Part shown: in pieces, positions 1 through 8,134 of the stretch
Numbering within the stretch: position 1 is the first letter of the stretch
Layout: each line of letters begins with the position of its first letter
Assembly: GCA_016713335.1 (NCBI GenBank)
Contig: JADJPH010000047.1
Location: 1 to 19,630, forward strand
DNA from: Candidatus Fredericiella danica
GTDB taxonomy: Bacteria > Chloroflexota > Anaerolineae > Caldilineales > Caldilineaceae
DNA length: 19,630 nt
Direction: 5' to 3'
Program-made: the position numbers and the translations under genes
Notes under the pieces: model-generated
Told to the model about the DNA's origin: nothing
The model's database searches: none
The model's input: only the letters and a program-made list of their open reading frames with translations

Positions 1-2
1 GT

Positions 3-227
3 TGTGCGCCTCATGCAACAGTCGAGGGCTCACCTATGGAAATCCGCCACGGCTATTTCAGCGCAAACCAGAGCCAGCCCCAGCGGAGGCGGATGACCTC
101 ACCCGGATTCCAACGCTGACTTCACGGCCACGCTGAGCGGCTCAAATTAGCCGGTGTGACTGTACCGGAAGCTGGCGGGCCCGGCGGCAGGATGGAAATG
201 CTGTTTCTGGTGCCGAAAGGCGCGTGA
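3..227 (+). CDS. 3' end of an unidentified gene (partial, disrupted)
   Basis: I do not recognise the product. The frame ending at the TGA at 225-227 gives a protein-like tail, HGHAERLKLAGVTV followed by PEAGGPGGRMEMLFLVPKGA. Upstream, the same frame carries one stop at 117-119. Neighbouring frames between about 85 and 125 give a plausible bridge, so one or two frameshifts probably separate the halves, as in other genes of this window. The gene would start left of the window and converge on the GH20 gene. The 160 bases after it (228-389) show no gene or clear terminator. Coding status is inferred only from composition and the coherent tail. Confidence 0.3.
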
Positions 228-389
228 TCAAATCCTGATTTTTCCGTGTGGCTGATGGCTGCGCGGGATTGGCAGGAATGCCGGAAAATGTGACAGGCAG
301 CCGTGGCTAAAGAATCATATCAGGGAAACCCTATCTCGATCGCAGGTCCGATCTCTGGAAGCGCTCTTTACGATCTTCCTCTTCGTCAA

Positions 390-2267
390 CTATTCGTTTT
401 CCTGATGCTCTACAGGGCGTAGTCGGGCGCATTTGTTGCATCATGGCGGCGCTCTCCTGGTATCCGCCCGGTCGATTGCGCGAGTGCCAGATTTCCTGGA
501 ACTCCGCTATCGGGTCATCCGCCTCGACAATCCAGTTCCTGCCGCAGATTCGTGTGCTCCACCCCGCAGACTTGCGCGTCCAGCGCCCACGTACTGCCGC
601 GCCAGCGAAGCTGTGGCCGAACATTTTCGCCACCCCGCTTGGTTCCCGCACCTCCTGCGCCCCCTCTGTGGTAGGAATCTCGACTCGCTCAAGGGATAGG
701 CCGCCTACTCAACGGCCATCAGCGCCGCCCGCAAACCGTTCATCGGATCCGTGATCACTTGGCTTCCTACCCAACTGGCGATGTCTGTTCCGGCCGGCGT
801 TGCAACAATTCGAAAAGCACGCTGCCGTTGGGCACCCGCATTCGCGTCGATAAATGGACATTCCCCAAATCGACCGCGGCGGGCCCATGATTTCGAACTA
901 TCTTGAAACGCAAAGCGATTCACATCGCCGGCAGGTCCATGTCCTGGACCGCTTACGAACACCAACTTACGCCCGCACCATAGAAAGGCTGGGTAGCTGA
1001 CCGGCAAGGGTTGCCAGTGACCGTTGTCACCCCTCGGTGTTGAGCAGACCGACCGCACCGTACCGGATCCCGTTTTCGGCAGCGTTACGGATGTTATTGA
1101 TAGCGTTCTCTGTACGTCCGCCAACGCTGTTCCATGACGTGCCGGGGACACGCGTAAAGGGGATGCCCGAATGCGCCGCTCCGCACTCGCTCATCAAATG
1201 GATAGTCAGCGGAGTAGCCCCACACCAGTGCGATCGCATCGTGTGGAATCTCCGGCACAAGCTCAGGATGGGTGAGGATGATGTCCGCCCAGAACTGCAT
1301 GGTATGCCCGCGCCGCTTCACCATGCGGTAGATCTTCAGCAGAAACTCCAGATAGACCCGGCGAGGCGCCAACCTCCGCCACGCGCGCCTGGCTCCGTCC
1401 CTGCCAAGGTCAAAGGCTTCGTCACAACCGACGTTGATTTGGCGGCTGCTGAAGTGGGGCAACAGTTCATCATAGAGTGAACTCAGAAACTCCAGGCTGG
1501 CAGGATCGGTAGGATTCAGGCTGAAAGGCGTCACCCTCACGTCCCCAGGGCATGTCACAGCCGTCTGGCGCCTCTGCCAGCGCCCGATAGCACTCAAGTG
1601 CGAACCATCGCCCATGAGTGAGCGAACTCTGATTCGGCGTCAATTCAATGAACCGCTCACGCAACAGTACCGATCCAGCGCCGGGATCTCCTCCCCACGG
1701 TAAGCGGTGAGGCATCGGCCGAGACGGCAGGATGGGAGTCGAAGCGCAAAGGTGTGTTCGGTAGACTGCCTGATTCGCCTTCCAACTCGCCAGGGATCGA
1801 TCAGGTGTTTGAACGTCAGAAGCGTCGGCACCTTGTTCCGGCTAATGTCCAGCATCACACCGCGCTGGGCATAATCGGCCAATCCGCACCGCAATCTGGG
1901 CAGGTTGCCACCCACCTGGCTCAAAATCTGCACCAGCGTCTGGACGCCATAGAACAGACCGGCGGGCGTCGACGATCAGTTCAATATGATCGGCGGCAAC
2001 CGTCAACGAATAGCCTTGTGCATGCCCCACCACGCCCGGCGTCACGCGGAGCACGGCGCCCACCAGGTCATCGGGGGCGCCATTTCCGGCCGCCATTTCC
2101 ACGTTACCTCGGCATGGGCACGAAGCGCCCGAGATAGCAGGTTGGCGGTGTGCAGCACGGTCTGTACATCCGGTGCGTCCACGACCAGCAGCCGCTGCTT
2201 GGGAAGGACAAAGACGCCATCTTCAAGCGCCAGTTGGCGGAGGCAGAAGCAAGAGCGGAGGGGACAT
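390..2267 (-). CDS. GH20 beta-N-acetylhexosaminidase (frameshifted)
   Basis: This is a glycoside hydrolase family 20 enzyme, which removes terminal beta-linked N-acetylhexosamines by substrate-assisted catalysis. The start is the ATG at 2265-2267 (MSPPLLLLPPP), and a one-base shift at about 2235 leads into QLALEDGVFVLPKQRLLVVD, typical of the N-terminal GH20b domain. The barrel follows with RGVMLDISRNKVPTLLTFKH (about 1860). Then come HTFA, RCRERFIELTPNQSSLTHG-like sequence (about 1630-1690) and the catalytic block INVGCDEAFDLG, whose Asp-Glu codons lie at 1418-1423. WADIILTHPEL and VWGYSADYPFDE (about 1215-1300), then GGRTENAINNIRNAAENGI (about 1100) are the C-terminal barrel. The tail WHSRNRPGGYQES (about 450-490) matches the usual end of these enzymes, with a stop at 390 or, in another frame, at 331. 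At least six frame changes are needed. No signal peptide is visible. The family call is firm; the exact substrate is not shown. Confidence 0.85.
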
Positions 2268-2275
2268 GAACGGCC

Positions 2276-3653
2276 TCAATCAGACAGAAGGGCGGCGCAA
2301 GGCCGCCCGAGGGATATGGACAAGGCAATCAAAAGTTGGTAAGTGCATTCCGGCGTTGGCGCCATCAATGGCGGTCCGGGCGGAGGCGGTGGAGGTGGGA
2401 TATCGTTCGACGTATTGCCCGAGGGTTGCACCGGATTCGAGGAGCCGCGGTAGGCCCACCAGACCCTGACATAACCATCGCCGGCGCGTTCGTAGTAGTC
2501 GACGCGCATCAGATGGTACCCATCGCCAATCCGGTCGAATTTATTCGACGCCTGCTTGTACCCGTCATACCAGGCGTCGATGATCAAAATATTGTCGATA
2601 TAGGCCCGGACCCCGTCATCAGACTGGGCAAAAAAGTCATAGTCAGCGGGTGTAAAGTAGAAATTACCCTCAAAGCGCCGACCAGTAATCTGCGCCAACA
2701 CCTGCAACAGGCGAACCGCTGCCCAGTTCTTATCAAGCGGGGGCGCGCCGCGCGACGCGTAGCTGGCGGCGGCAGGCCGCCCGCGCAGATCGGTATTGTT
2801 GAAATACTGGGACGCCATTGGTCTTGTGGAATCGCGAGATCGGGCACCGGCGCGGGCGCCGGGGGGCCAGGTGGCGGCGCCGGGACATCATTAAACGGAG
2901 CAACGGAAAAGTAGATGACAGCCTGCCCACTATCTTCGAAATACTCGACACGGAAGCGGGGCTGGCCGCCGAGCGTACGCACCTGTGTCATCTCACGTAA
3001 ACCGCCGGTGCGCCAGTCGTCCATGACCGGTTGATCATCGATAAAGACGCGCGCGCCATCGTCCATGCACAACGTCAACAGATAATTGCCGGCTGCCAGA
3101 TTCAACGTGCGCTCATACCGCGCCGAGAAGAAATCGGCGGGACATTGGGCGTGGCCCGTATCCCCAGTTGAAGTTGATCTCTGGCACATCCCGCACCGGC
3201 ACCGGTACGCCCTGAGATCTTTGTTGGCGTAATAGGACGCCTTCCAGCCGGCAAGGTCCGCGGTTGTTGCGGCGCCTGCTGTTCTGGGGCGCCCACGACC
3301 GGAGCCACCGACCGAATGGAGCGGCACGCCCGAGGTGTCTCCGACCACATTCAACACTTCTAGGAAACCCCAGCCCTCCGTCCCACCGGGCAGCGCAGCA
3401 TCCACCAACCGGTGGCGGTGTCGCGGCCCACGACCGGACAGCTCTCGCCGTAAAGCAGCACACCGGAGACGGGATAGGTGGTGCTTGGCCCAGTCCGGAT
3501 ATTGACCTGGTCATAAATGGCAATGGCGACCGGCTGCGTGCTCTGCTGCAGAGGCGCCGCGTTCGCCGCAGAGGTCATCGCAGCCAAACACAAACCGGCG
3601 GCGATAGTGACGATCAAGAATCGCACGAGGGTTATCAAGCGGGAGCTTCTCAT
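2276..3653 (-). CDS. Secreted SH3b / double PA14 domain protein (frameshifted)
   Basis: The protein begins MRSSRLITLVRFLIVTIAAG, a classic signal peptide with likely cleavage after SAANA. An AAGGGGTGA ribosome binding site sits just before the ATG at 3651-3653. Next is an SH3_3 (SH3b) domain (YDQVNIRTGPSTTYPVSGVL to GWGFLEVLN, about 3350-3540). It is followed by two PA14-type domains joined by Pro-rich linkers. The first runs from WKASYYANKDL through FFSARYERTLNLAAGNYLLT and DDGARVFIDDQPVMDDW to YFSVAPF (about 2900-3260). The second runs from QYFNNTDLRGRP through FAQSDDGVRAYIDNILIIDAW to GYVRVWWAYRGS (about 2450-2815). PA14 modules usually bind carbohydrate and SH3b domains bind peptide or cell wall, so an extracellular binding role is inferred. 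No catalytic domain is seen. Four or more frame changes occur, near 3375, 3220, 3150 and 2810. It precedes the GH20 gene on the same strand. Confidence 0.85.
2290..2308 (-). terminator. GC-rich stem-loop after the PA14 gene
   Basis: A perfect 7-bp inverted repeat, GGGCGGC / GCCGCCC, surrounds a 5-nt loop between the end of the SH3b/PA14 gene and the ATG of the GH20 gene. Read on the minus strand it is followed by TTCTGTCTG, a weak T-tract, so it may be a partial terminator or an mRNA-stabilising hairpin between two co-oriented genes. If it is a terminator, the PA14 reading frame probably ends before it. One frame gives a stop near 2331 (ALTNF then TGA), which fits. Confidence 0.4.
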
Positions 3654-3790
3654 GCTTCACCCCTTGGATGCCGAAGCGTTTAGGTGAACTGCCGAAGAAC
3701 AGAAGAGAACTGCGCGACTGTTCATTACCATCATACACAATTTTCGATGAAAACTGCACACCCAGTTCGCCGGCAGCCCAAATCAGGTGA

Positions 3791-3819
3791 TTGACGGTTT
3801 GCGCCGATGCTCCTATGAT
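3791..3819 (+). promoter_or_regulatory. Sigma70-type promoter of the membrane-protein gene
   Basis: A TTGACG -35 element (3791-3796) and a TATGAT -10 element (3814-3819) are separated by exactly 17 nt. The predicted start of transcription, about 3826, lies about 27 nt before the ATG at 3853. The divergent gene on the other strand has only a TATGAT hexamer (minus strand, 3730-3735) without a good -35 partner. Confidence 0.65.
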
Positions 3820-3852
3820 GGAGAGGCAAACGTAAAACAGAAAAGGTGAATA

Positions 3853-4498
3853 ATGAGCATCAACTCCATGACCAACGTCGCCGCTGCTCGCCGTCTTGAT
3901 GTTGCCCCGCTCAACAAGGTGCCCAAGACGCTCAACGAAATTCGGCGGCTGCCGACGTCGCGCCGGCGACAGGCGCAACAGGCGCCGAGAGTGCCAGCCC
4001 GGCCGTAGCAATCAGGGCGACACCACCTATAACGTCCTCTTTGGATATATTCCGATTGAGGTGATCACGCTCTATGTGGCGGTGCTTGCCGCCATCCACC
4101 AGGCGGGCAAGGTCACGACGAGTGATTGGCTCGTCTTTTGGCTCTTCCTGGTGGCGACACCGGTGGTGGTCTGGCTGGTTTACAGTGCGAAATTGAAGGG
4201 TCTCCAGATCCCGCTCCCATTCAAGCCGAAACAATGGCCGATCTGGGAGATGGTCGCGGCAATGCTAGCCTATGCAGCGTGGGCCTTTGCGCTCCCCAAC
4301 TCACCGTTCGCGATCTTTCCGTGGTATTCGTCGGCATTGGCGGGGCTTGCCGTGCTGGTGGTGTCGACTGCGCTGGGGCTGCTGGCGCCGCTCTTCCAAA
4401 AGCCACAAGGGGATTCGAACAACAACCCACCGAACCCGCCAGACACCGAGCCGGCGCCCCAGGGAGACGCGAAGCCCCAGGAGAAGCTGGGCGAGTAG
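3853..4498 (+). CDS. Small four-helix membrane protein of unknown function (frameshifted)
   Basis: I do not recognise a named family. The ATG at 3853 has an AAAAGGTGA ribosome binding site and lies just after a good promoter. The N-terminus MSINSMTNVAAARRLDVAPL leads into an Ala/Pro-rich stretch that continues in another frame (AAADVAPATGATGAESASPA). The body then resumes in the 4498-stop frame. Two shifts, near 3943 and 4010, join these parts. The body has four hydrophobic segments: VITLYVAVLAAIHQAG, WLVFWLFLVATPVVVWLVY, WEMVAAMLAYAAWAFAL and ALAGLAVLVVSTALGLLAPL. It ends in a polar Pro/Asn/Glu-rich tail of about 35 residues. The length is about 215 aa. An inner-membrane location is inferred. 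It converges on the Rpn-like gene, whose 3' end nearly meets it. Confidence 0.7.
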
Positions 4499-4500
4499 CC

Positions 4501-5488
4501 TCTACAACAGTGCGACTGGGCGGTCTGGGTTTTTCTGATTTTCTGCGGGCCCGCGGGAACCGCCGGCGCCGTAGACGCGTTCACCGGTCATGGATTGCAA
4601 ACGATCGACATACGTGATGACGACCTGCTGGGACCGGGCGGTATGAGATCACCTCGATGACGTCCTGTAGTTGGTTGGGGTCAGTTGTTTGAGTTGGGCA
4701 ACGAGTGCCGGGTTTGGTTGGCCGAAGCGGCGTTGCAGGGCATCAATGGTTGTCGAAAACATGGCATTTTCAAAGCCGATGCCAATGCCCTTTTCGACAC
4801 CGATGCCAATCCCCTTTCAACGCCGATGTCAACGCCTTCCTGGAGGATCTCGTTGTACCAGGGGCTTCGCGTAAGATCGCCATATCCACCTCATGATAGA
4901 ACGCACTGTTTCGATCGGCAGGACGTTGCCTGCGATGAAGGCCATGAACTCCTCAAAATCAGCCAGTTCCGGATCACTCCGCAAAGCGTATAATGCCTGC
5001 TTGACAATGTCAATGTTGTCACCGCCACGCATGATGGGGATAAAGGGGAGCAGGGCGGGCAGGTTGCCGGCGAGGACGGCGGCAGCGTCGAGTTCCCAGA
5101 GGTTGATGACGCGATACTGCTGCACGGCTTCAAACCCCATGAATGCGCTTCGATATTCACTGGGCGACGGGGTCGCGGCTTCCATGATGTTGATGACGAC
5201 GGGATAGACAGGGAGCCGGTGGCGCTCTTCGACCAGACCGGCATAGGATCGCATGCGGCGTGGCATCTCGGCGTCAACCCGGAACTGGATCTCATTGGCG
5301 ATGAGATAGTCGCCATAGCGCAGTGAACGCACCTTGATGACGACGTCGGTGGCGCGGCCGATGAACTGGAGTTCGTTTGCCAGCAAGTCGCCGGCTACAC
5401 CGGTGGCGTCGCCGGTAAGCCAGCAAGCCCAGGGCGTAGGAGCGATGCCGATGAGACGTTTGCTGCTGATGTCGGCTTTCTTTGTCAT
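4501..5488 (-). CDS. Rpn-like PD-(D/E)XK nuclease family protein (frameshifted 3' end)
   Basis: The 5' two thirds are in one frame from the ATG at 5486-5488 (MTKKADISSKRLIGIAP). This is the Rpn / putative-transposase branch of the PD-(D/E)XK fold, many of whose members carry a C-terminal DUF4351-type tail. The likely catalytic core is Asp48 (RATDVVIKV) followed by the E-x-Q of ANEIQFR at residues 66-68. Further conserved parts are RRMRSYAGLVEERHRLPVYP and YRVINLWELDA. After about 4893 the frame shifts to give MRWDMAILREAPWYNEIL. A short tandem repeat follows (GIGIGVEKGIGIGFENAMFS, about 4745-4830), then DALQRRFGQP and LQDVIEVI. The true stop is uncertain, either 4581 or 4501, depending on a last shift near 4630. 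The family is linked to DNA cleavage and RecA-independent recombination in E. coli; activity here is inferred. REP-like repeats lie directly upstream. Confidence 0.8.
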
Positions 5489-5519
5489 GATCGTGCACCG
5501 CGTCTCGCGCTGAAACTCC

Positions 5520-5755
5520 AATTCTGCAGTCGGCGCAGGCCGACTTAAGCCGCTAGCCGAGGTTTCAACCTACGGAGCCAAAGCCAAAGCCTCCCCACCC
5601 CCACCCCCGCCAATTCTGCAGTCGGCGGAGGCCGACTTGAGCTGCTAGCCGAGGTTTCAACCTACGGAGCCAAAGCCAAAGCCTCCCCACCCCAACCCCA
5701 GTCGGCGTAGGCCGACTTAAGCCCTAGCCGAGGTTTCAACCTACGGAGCCCCAGC
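5520..5755. repeat. Three REP-like repeats (80-92 bp period)
   Basis: Three near-identical units have their AGTCGGCG core starting at 5528, 5620 and 5700, giving periods of 92 and 80 bp. Each unit has a hairpin GTCGGC-loop-GCCGAC. The 4-base loop varies (GCAG, GGAG, GTAG) while the stem is invariant. About 16 bases on is a second imperfect palindrome, CCGAGGTTTCAACCTACGG. A GCCAAAGCC and CCCCACCCC-type spacer separates the units. No open reading frame is supported here. The units start about 30 bp upstream of the Rpn-like gene's start codon. Confidence 0.85.
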
Positions 5756-5845
5756 CAAAGCCAAAGCCCTCCGTGCAATCCGTGTCATCAGGTCAATCCG
5801 TGCTTCAGACAGCGAATGCCCTTGCCGCAGACGGCTAACCATTAC

Positions 5846-5982
5846 CACGTGCGTGGCTCTGATTGGCATCCAACCACTTACTCACGTGCGTGGCTCTGAT
5901 TGGCATCCAACCACTTACTCACGTGCGTGGCTCTGATTGGCATGCGTGGCTCTGGTTTTCACGTGCGTGGCTCTAATTGGCA
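5846..5982. repeat. 37-bp tandem repeat array with CACGTG core
   Basis: Full units start with CACGTGCGTGGCTCTGATTG at 5846, 5883 and 5920, with an exact 37-bp period and identical first two units. The array then degenerates into a partial unit (about 5942-5959) and a final diverged unit from 5960 (CACGTGCGTGGCTCTAATTG). Each unit carries the 6-bp palindrome CACGTG. The last unit contains the stop codon of the DUF2461 gene on the minus strand. The 90 bases between this array and the REP-like units hold no gene. Confidence 0.85.
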
Positions 5983-6642
5983 ATCTCCCGCCCCAGCCAC
6001 TCATTAAACGGTTTCATCACACCGCAGGCCACAAGCACCTGCCTTGCGAATTCCGGTGCGGTGACTTCTTGATCCGAAAAGCGATGGATCACCGTGACCT
6101 GCTTTAGTTGGAGTAATTCAATCTCCGGATGCGTCTTTTCATACCCTTTTGGTGCGGTCTTGAGCCGTTCACCCTCGGTGCGCCAAAGACCTCGACGAAC
6201 TCCCCGGCTTGCGTCAACTCCTTGAACTCAGTGGCATCCTCATCGATCACCTGCCGGAAGCGCTCCAGTTGCTCCGGCGTCGGGCTATAGAGACCGCCCG
6301 CCACCATCGTGTTCCCATGAGGCTCAAGCCCGATGTAATAGCCGTACGCCTTGCCGGCCCACCCGCCGGGAGCGACCAACGCGCCAAAATTTGTCTTGTA
6401 CGGCGACTTATCCTTTGAGAAGCGGACGTCACGGTTGATCCGCGCCATGCACGCCTTGGCGGTCAACCCTTCCAGTTCCTCCGTCACGCTCAACGCCAGG
6501 ATGATTCCTTCAATAAACTGCAGAAAGTTGCCGCGTGCCGTCTCATAGGCGCTGCGGTTCTGGTCGAACCAGGCCTTGTTGTTGTTCTGGCTGAGGTCAT
6601 CCAAAAACGCAGGGACTGCCCCAAGTCTGGACTTGCAGACAT
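5973..6642 (-). CDS. DUF2461 family protein (frameshifted)
   Basis: The ATG at 6640-6642 is preceded by GGAGG at proper spacing, and the first codons read MSASPDLGQSLRF. A shift near 6605 leads into LDDLSQNNNKAWFDQNRSAY, the typical DUF2461 / TIGR02453 opening. Then come INRDVRFSKDKSPYKTNFGA and YYIGLEPHGNTMVAGGLYSP, both signatures of the family. A second shift near 6178 restores EGERLKTAPKGYEKTHPEIE and the tail VMKPFNEWLGREIAN before TAG at 5973-5975. The reconstructed length of about 222 aa is normal for the family. The molecular function of DUF2461 is not established. It lies 20 bp behind the P1 peptidase gene on the same strand, so the two are probably co-transcribed. Its stop codon lies inside a 37-bp tandem repeat. 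Confidence 0.85.
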
Positions 6643-6662
6643 TTTACAATTCCTCCAGATAG

Positions 6663-7694
6663 TCAATGGGCAATGCGTGCACCACCCGCCCCGCCTGCCC
6701 CACCATGGTCTCCGCCGGTCAATGCATTGAGGATCGCCTCTTCGACCGCCTCGACCGTCGCCCGGAAGAGCCAATCCAGTTGGTGATTGGGTAGCATCTG
6801 CACATCAACCGGCGCAATAGCATCGACTGGGACGTGGTTGCCGGTGGCAAAGCAGAGGAAGATGTCGCCGCTGCCATTGTGCCCAAGACCGCCCACCCGG
6901 CCCAACCCAACCGTGGCGCGCTGGGCAAGCCGCCGGCATTGCTGCGGCAGCAGCGGGGCATCGGTCGCAATAATCATGATGATCGAACTGCCCGCAGGCG
7001 GCCGGCGCCAGGGGATGGGTGCCACTTCCTCCGGGATCATCTGGCCGATTGGCACGCCGTTGATTCGCAAGTCGCGACGGCTGCCATAGTTGGCCTGCAC
7101 CAACACCCCGGTCGTATAGGTGCTCCCCTCGATCTCGGCAAGCCGCGAGGCGGTGCCAATCCCACCCTTGAACCCGTGACAGATCATCCCCGTGCCACCG
7201 CCAACGTTGCCTTCCGCCACCGCACCACCGGCCGCACTATCCAGTGCCGCATGAACGTGTTCGGCCGTAAGATGGAAGCCGTTGATGTCATTGAGCCAGC
7301 CATCATAGGTCTCGGCAACAATCGGCAGCAGCCATTCCGACTCGGGATGGCGTGCGATCTCATATGCCACCAGCGCATCGCGCACGATGCCCACCTGGTG
7401 CGTGTTGGTGATGGCAATCGGTGAGCCGATCAGCCCCGACTCTTCTAGCCAGTGAACGCCGGTCATCTCGCCGTTGCCGTTAAAAGAGTGATAGGCCGCA
7501 AAGCACTGGTCACGAAAGACGTCACCCCGGCGCGGTGAGATCACCGTTACACCGGTGCGCGCTACGCGCGGTTCGTCATAGATGAGGGTCGTATGGCCGA
7601 CGAGTACATCAGCAACGTCGGTAATGGCGTTGTAACGCCCGGTCGGCATCTCACCGATGATGATGCCAAGGTCACGTAAACGGGGGCGTGGCAT
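6663..7694 (-). CDS. P1 family peptidase (DmpA/BapA-like, MEROPS S58)
   Basis: This 343-aa gene is intact. The family are N-terminal-nucleophile hydrolases that self-cleave and act as aminopeptidases or beta-peptidyl aminopeptidases. The sequence opens with LRDLGIIIGEMPTGRYNAIT and has the family blocks NTHQVGIVRDA (about 97-107), EGNVGGGTGM (161-170) and SSIIMIIATDAPLLP (236-250). By family comparison the autocleavage site and nucleophile serine lie at Ser236/Ser237. Many relatives have Gly-Ser at this place, here it reads Ser-Ser. GLGRVGGLGHNGSGDIFLCF follows. No signal peptide is seen, so a cytoplasmic location is likely. It is the first gene of a probable pair with DUF2461. A TATAAT hexamer on the minus strand (7748-7753) could be its -10 element, with no good -35. 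Confidence 0.92.
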   Translation of the reverse strand: MPRPRLRDLGIIIGEMPTGRYNAITDVADVLVGHTTLIYDEPRVARTGVTVISPRRGDVFRDQCFAAYHSFNGNGEMTGVHWLEESGLIGSPIAITNTHQVGIVRDALVAYEIARHPESEWLLPIVAETYDGWLNDINGFHLTAEHVHAALDSAAGGAVAEGNVGGGTGMICHGFKGGIGTASRLAEIEGSTYTTGVLVQANYGSRRDLRINGVPIGQMIPEEVAPIPWRRPPAGSSIIMIIATDAPLLPQQCRRLAQRATVGLGRVGGLGHNGSGDIFLCFATGNHVPVDAIAPVDVQMLPNHQLDWLFRATVEAVEEAILNALTGGDHGGAGGAGGARIAH

Positions 7695-7747
7695 GGGTTG
7701 ATTCCTTGTAGATGAACCTAGATTGCGCCGGGTGTTGATAGTCGGAC

Positions 7748-7753
7748 ATTATA
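7748..7753 (-). promoter_or_regulatory. Possible -10 element for the P1 peptidase gene
   Basis: A consensus TATAAT lies on the minus strand about 54 nt before the peptidase ATG, in the 167-bp divergent gap. There is no recognisable -35 at 16-18 nt, so this is only a candidate. Confidence 0.35.
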
Positions 7754-7861
7754 CAGCAACACGGTTAGGAAGGAAGAGCTGTGTTAGAATAGTGTGTGTA
7801 GGGTAAGCTACGGGTATCACAGATTAGCTAAACATGCTGCGGAACGAGGGAAAGAACGCCT

Positions 7862-8134
7862 ATGGGTCTGCATGAAATTCTGAGTGACATCCATGCGCTC
7901 GAACAGGAATTGTTGGTGTTTGAACGCCAATACGGAATTCGTTCTGAGACGCTCTATGCTGCCTATATTAGCGGTGAAGAGCCGGAGAACGACGAATGGA
8001 TGCTCGACTTTGGTGAGTGGGCAAGCGTCTATAAAACCTGGCTTGCGCGGCAGTCAGACTACCGCAACGAAATCCAGCGCCGCCAGGAGCGACAAAACAG
8101 CCTCAAGGGCCTCGTGCAAGTAGCTGCTGCATGA
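7862..8134 (+). CDS. 90-aa partner of the TumE-like protein (putative antitoxin)
   Basis: This small intact acidic protein, MGLHEILSDIHALEQELLVF and onward, is predicted to be largely helical (ALEQELLVFERQYGI and YRNEIQRRQERQNSL look like helices or short coiled coils). The middle reads SETLYAAYISGEEPENDEWM. A GAGGGAAAG ribosome binding site lies before the ATG. The stop overlaps the start of the next gene by 4 bp (ATGA), which indicates translational coupling. From memory, similar proteins often precede DUF6516/TumE-like genes in Chloroflexota and Cyanobacteria, but I know of no function for them. Antitoxin is an inference from gene order, size and overlap only. A TAGAAT hexamer at 7785-7790 may be a -10 element. 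Confidence 0.8.
   Translation: MGLHEILSDIHALEQELLVFERQYGIRSETLYAAYISGEEPENDEWMLDFGEWASVYKTWLARQSDYRNEIQRRQERQNSLKGLVQVAAA

Noticed and set aside
331..754. Plus-strand small genes near the left end
   Set aside because: They lie opposite the C-terminal GH20 coding sequence, which has clear conserved motifs on the minus strand.
3896..4498. Independent gene start at 3896 for the membrane protein
   Set aside because: The promoter and ribosome binding site point to the ATG at 3853. The frame between 3896 and about 4010 is Arg-rich and unlike the rest, so it is out of frame with the true N-terminus.
5520..5755. REP/RAYT transposon system
   Set aside because: No Y1 (HuH) transposase is present in the window. 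The neighbouring gene is of the PD-(D/E)XK type.
5846..5982. A small CRISPR array
   Set aside because: The units are directly adjacent with no unique spacers, and the period equals the repeat itself. There are no cas genes nearby.
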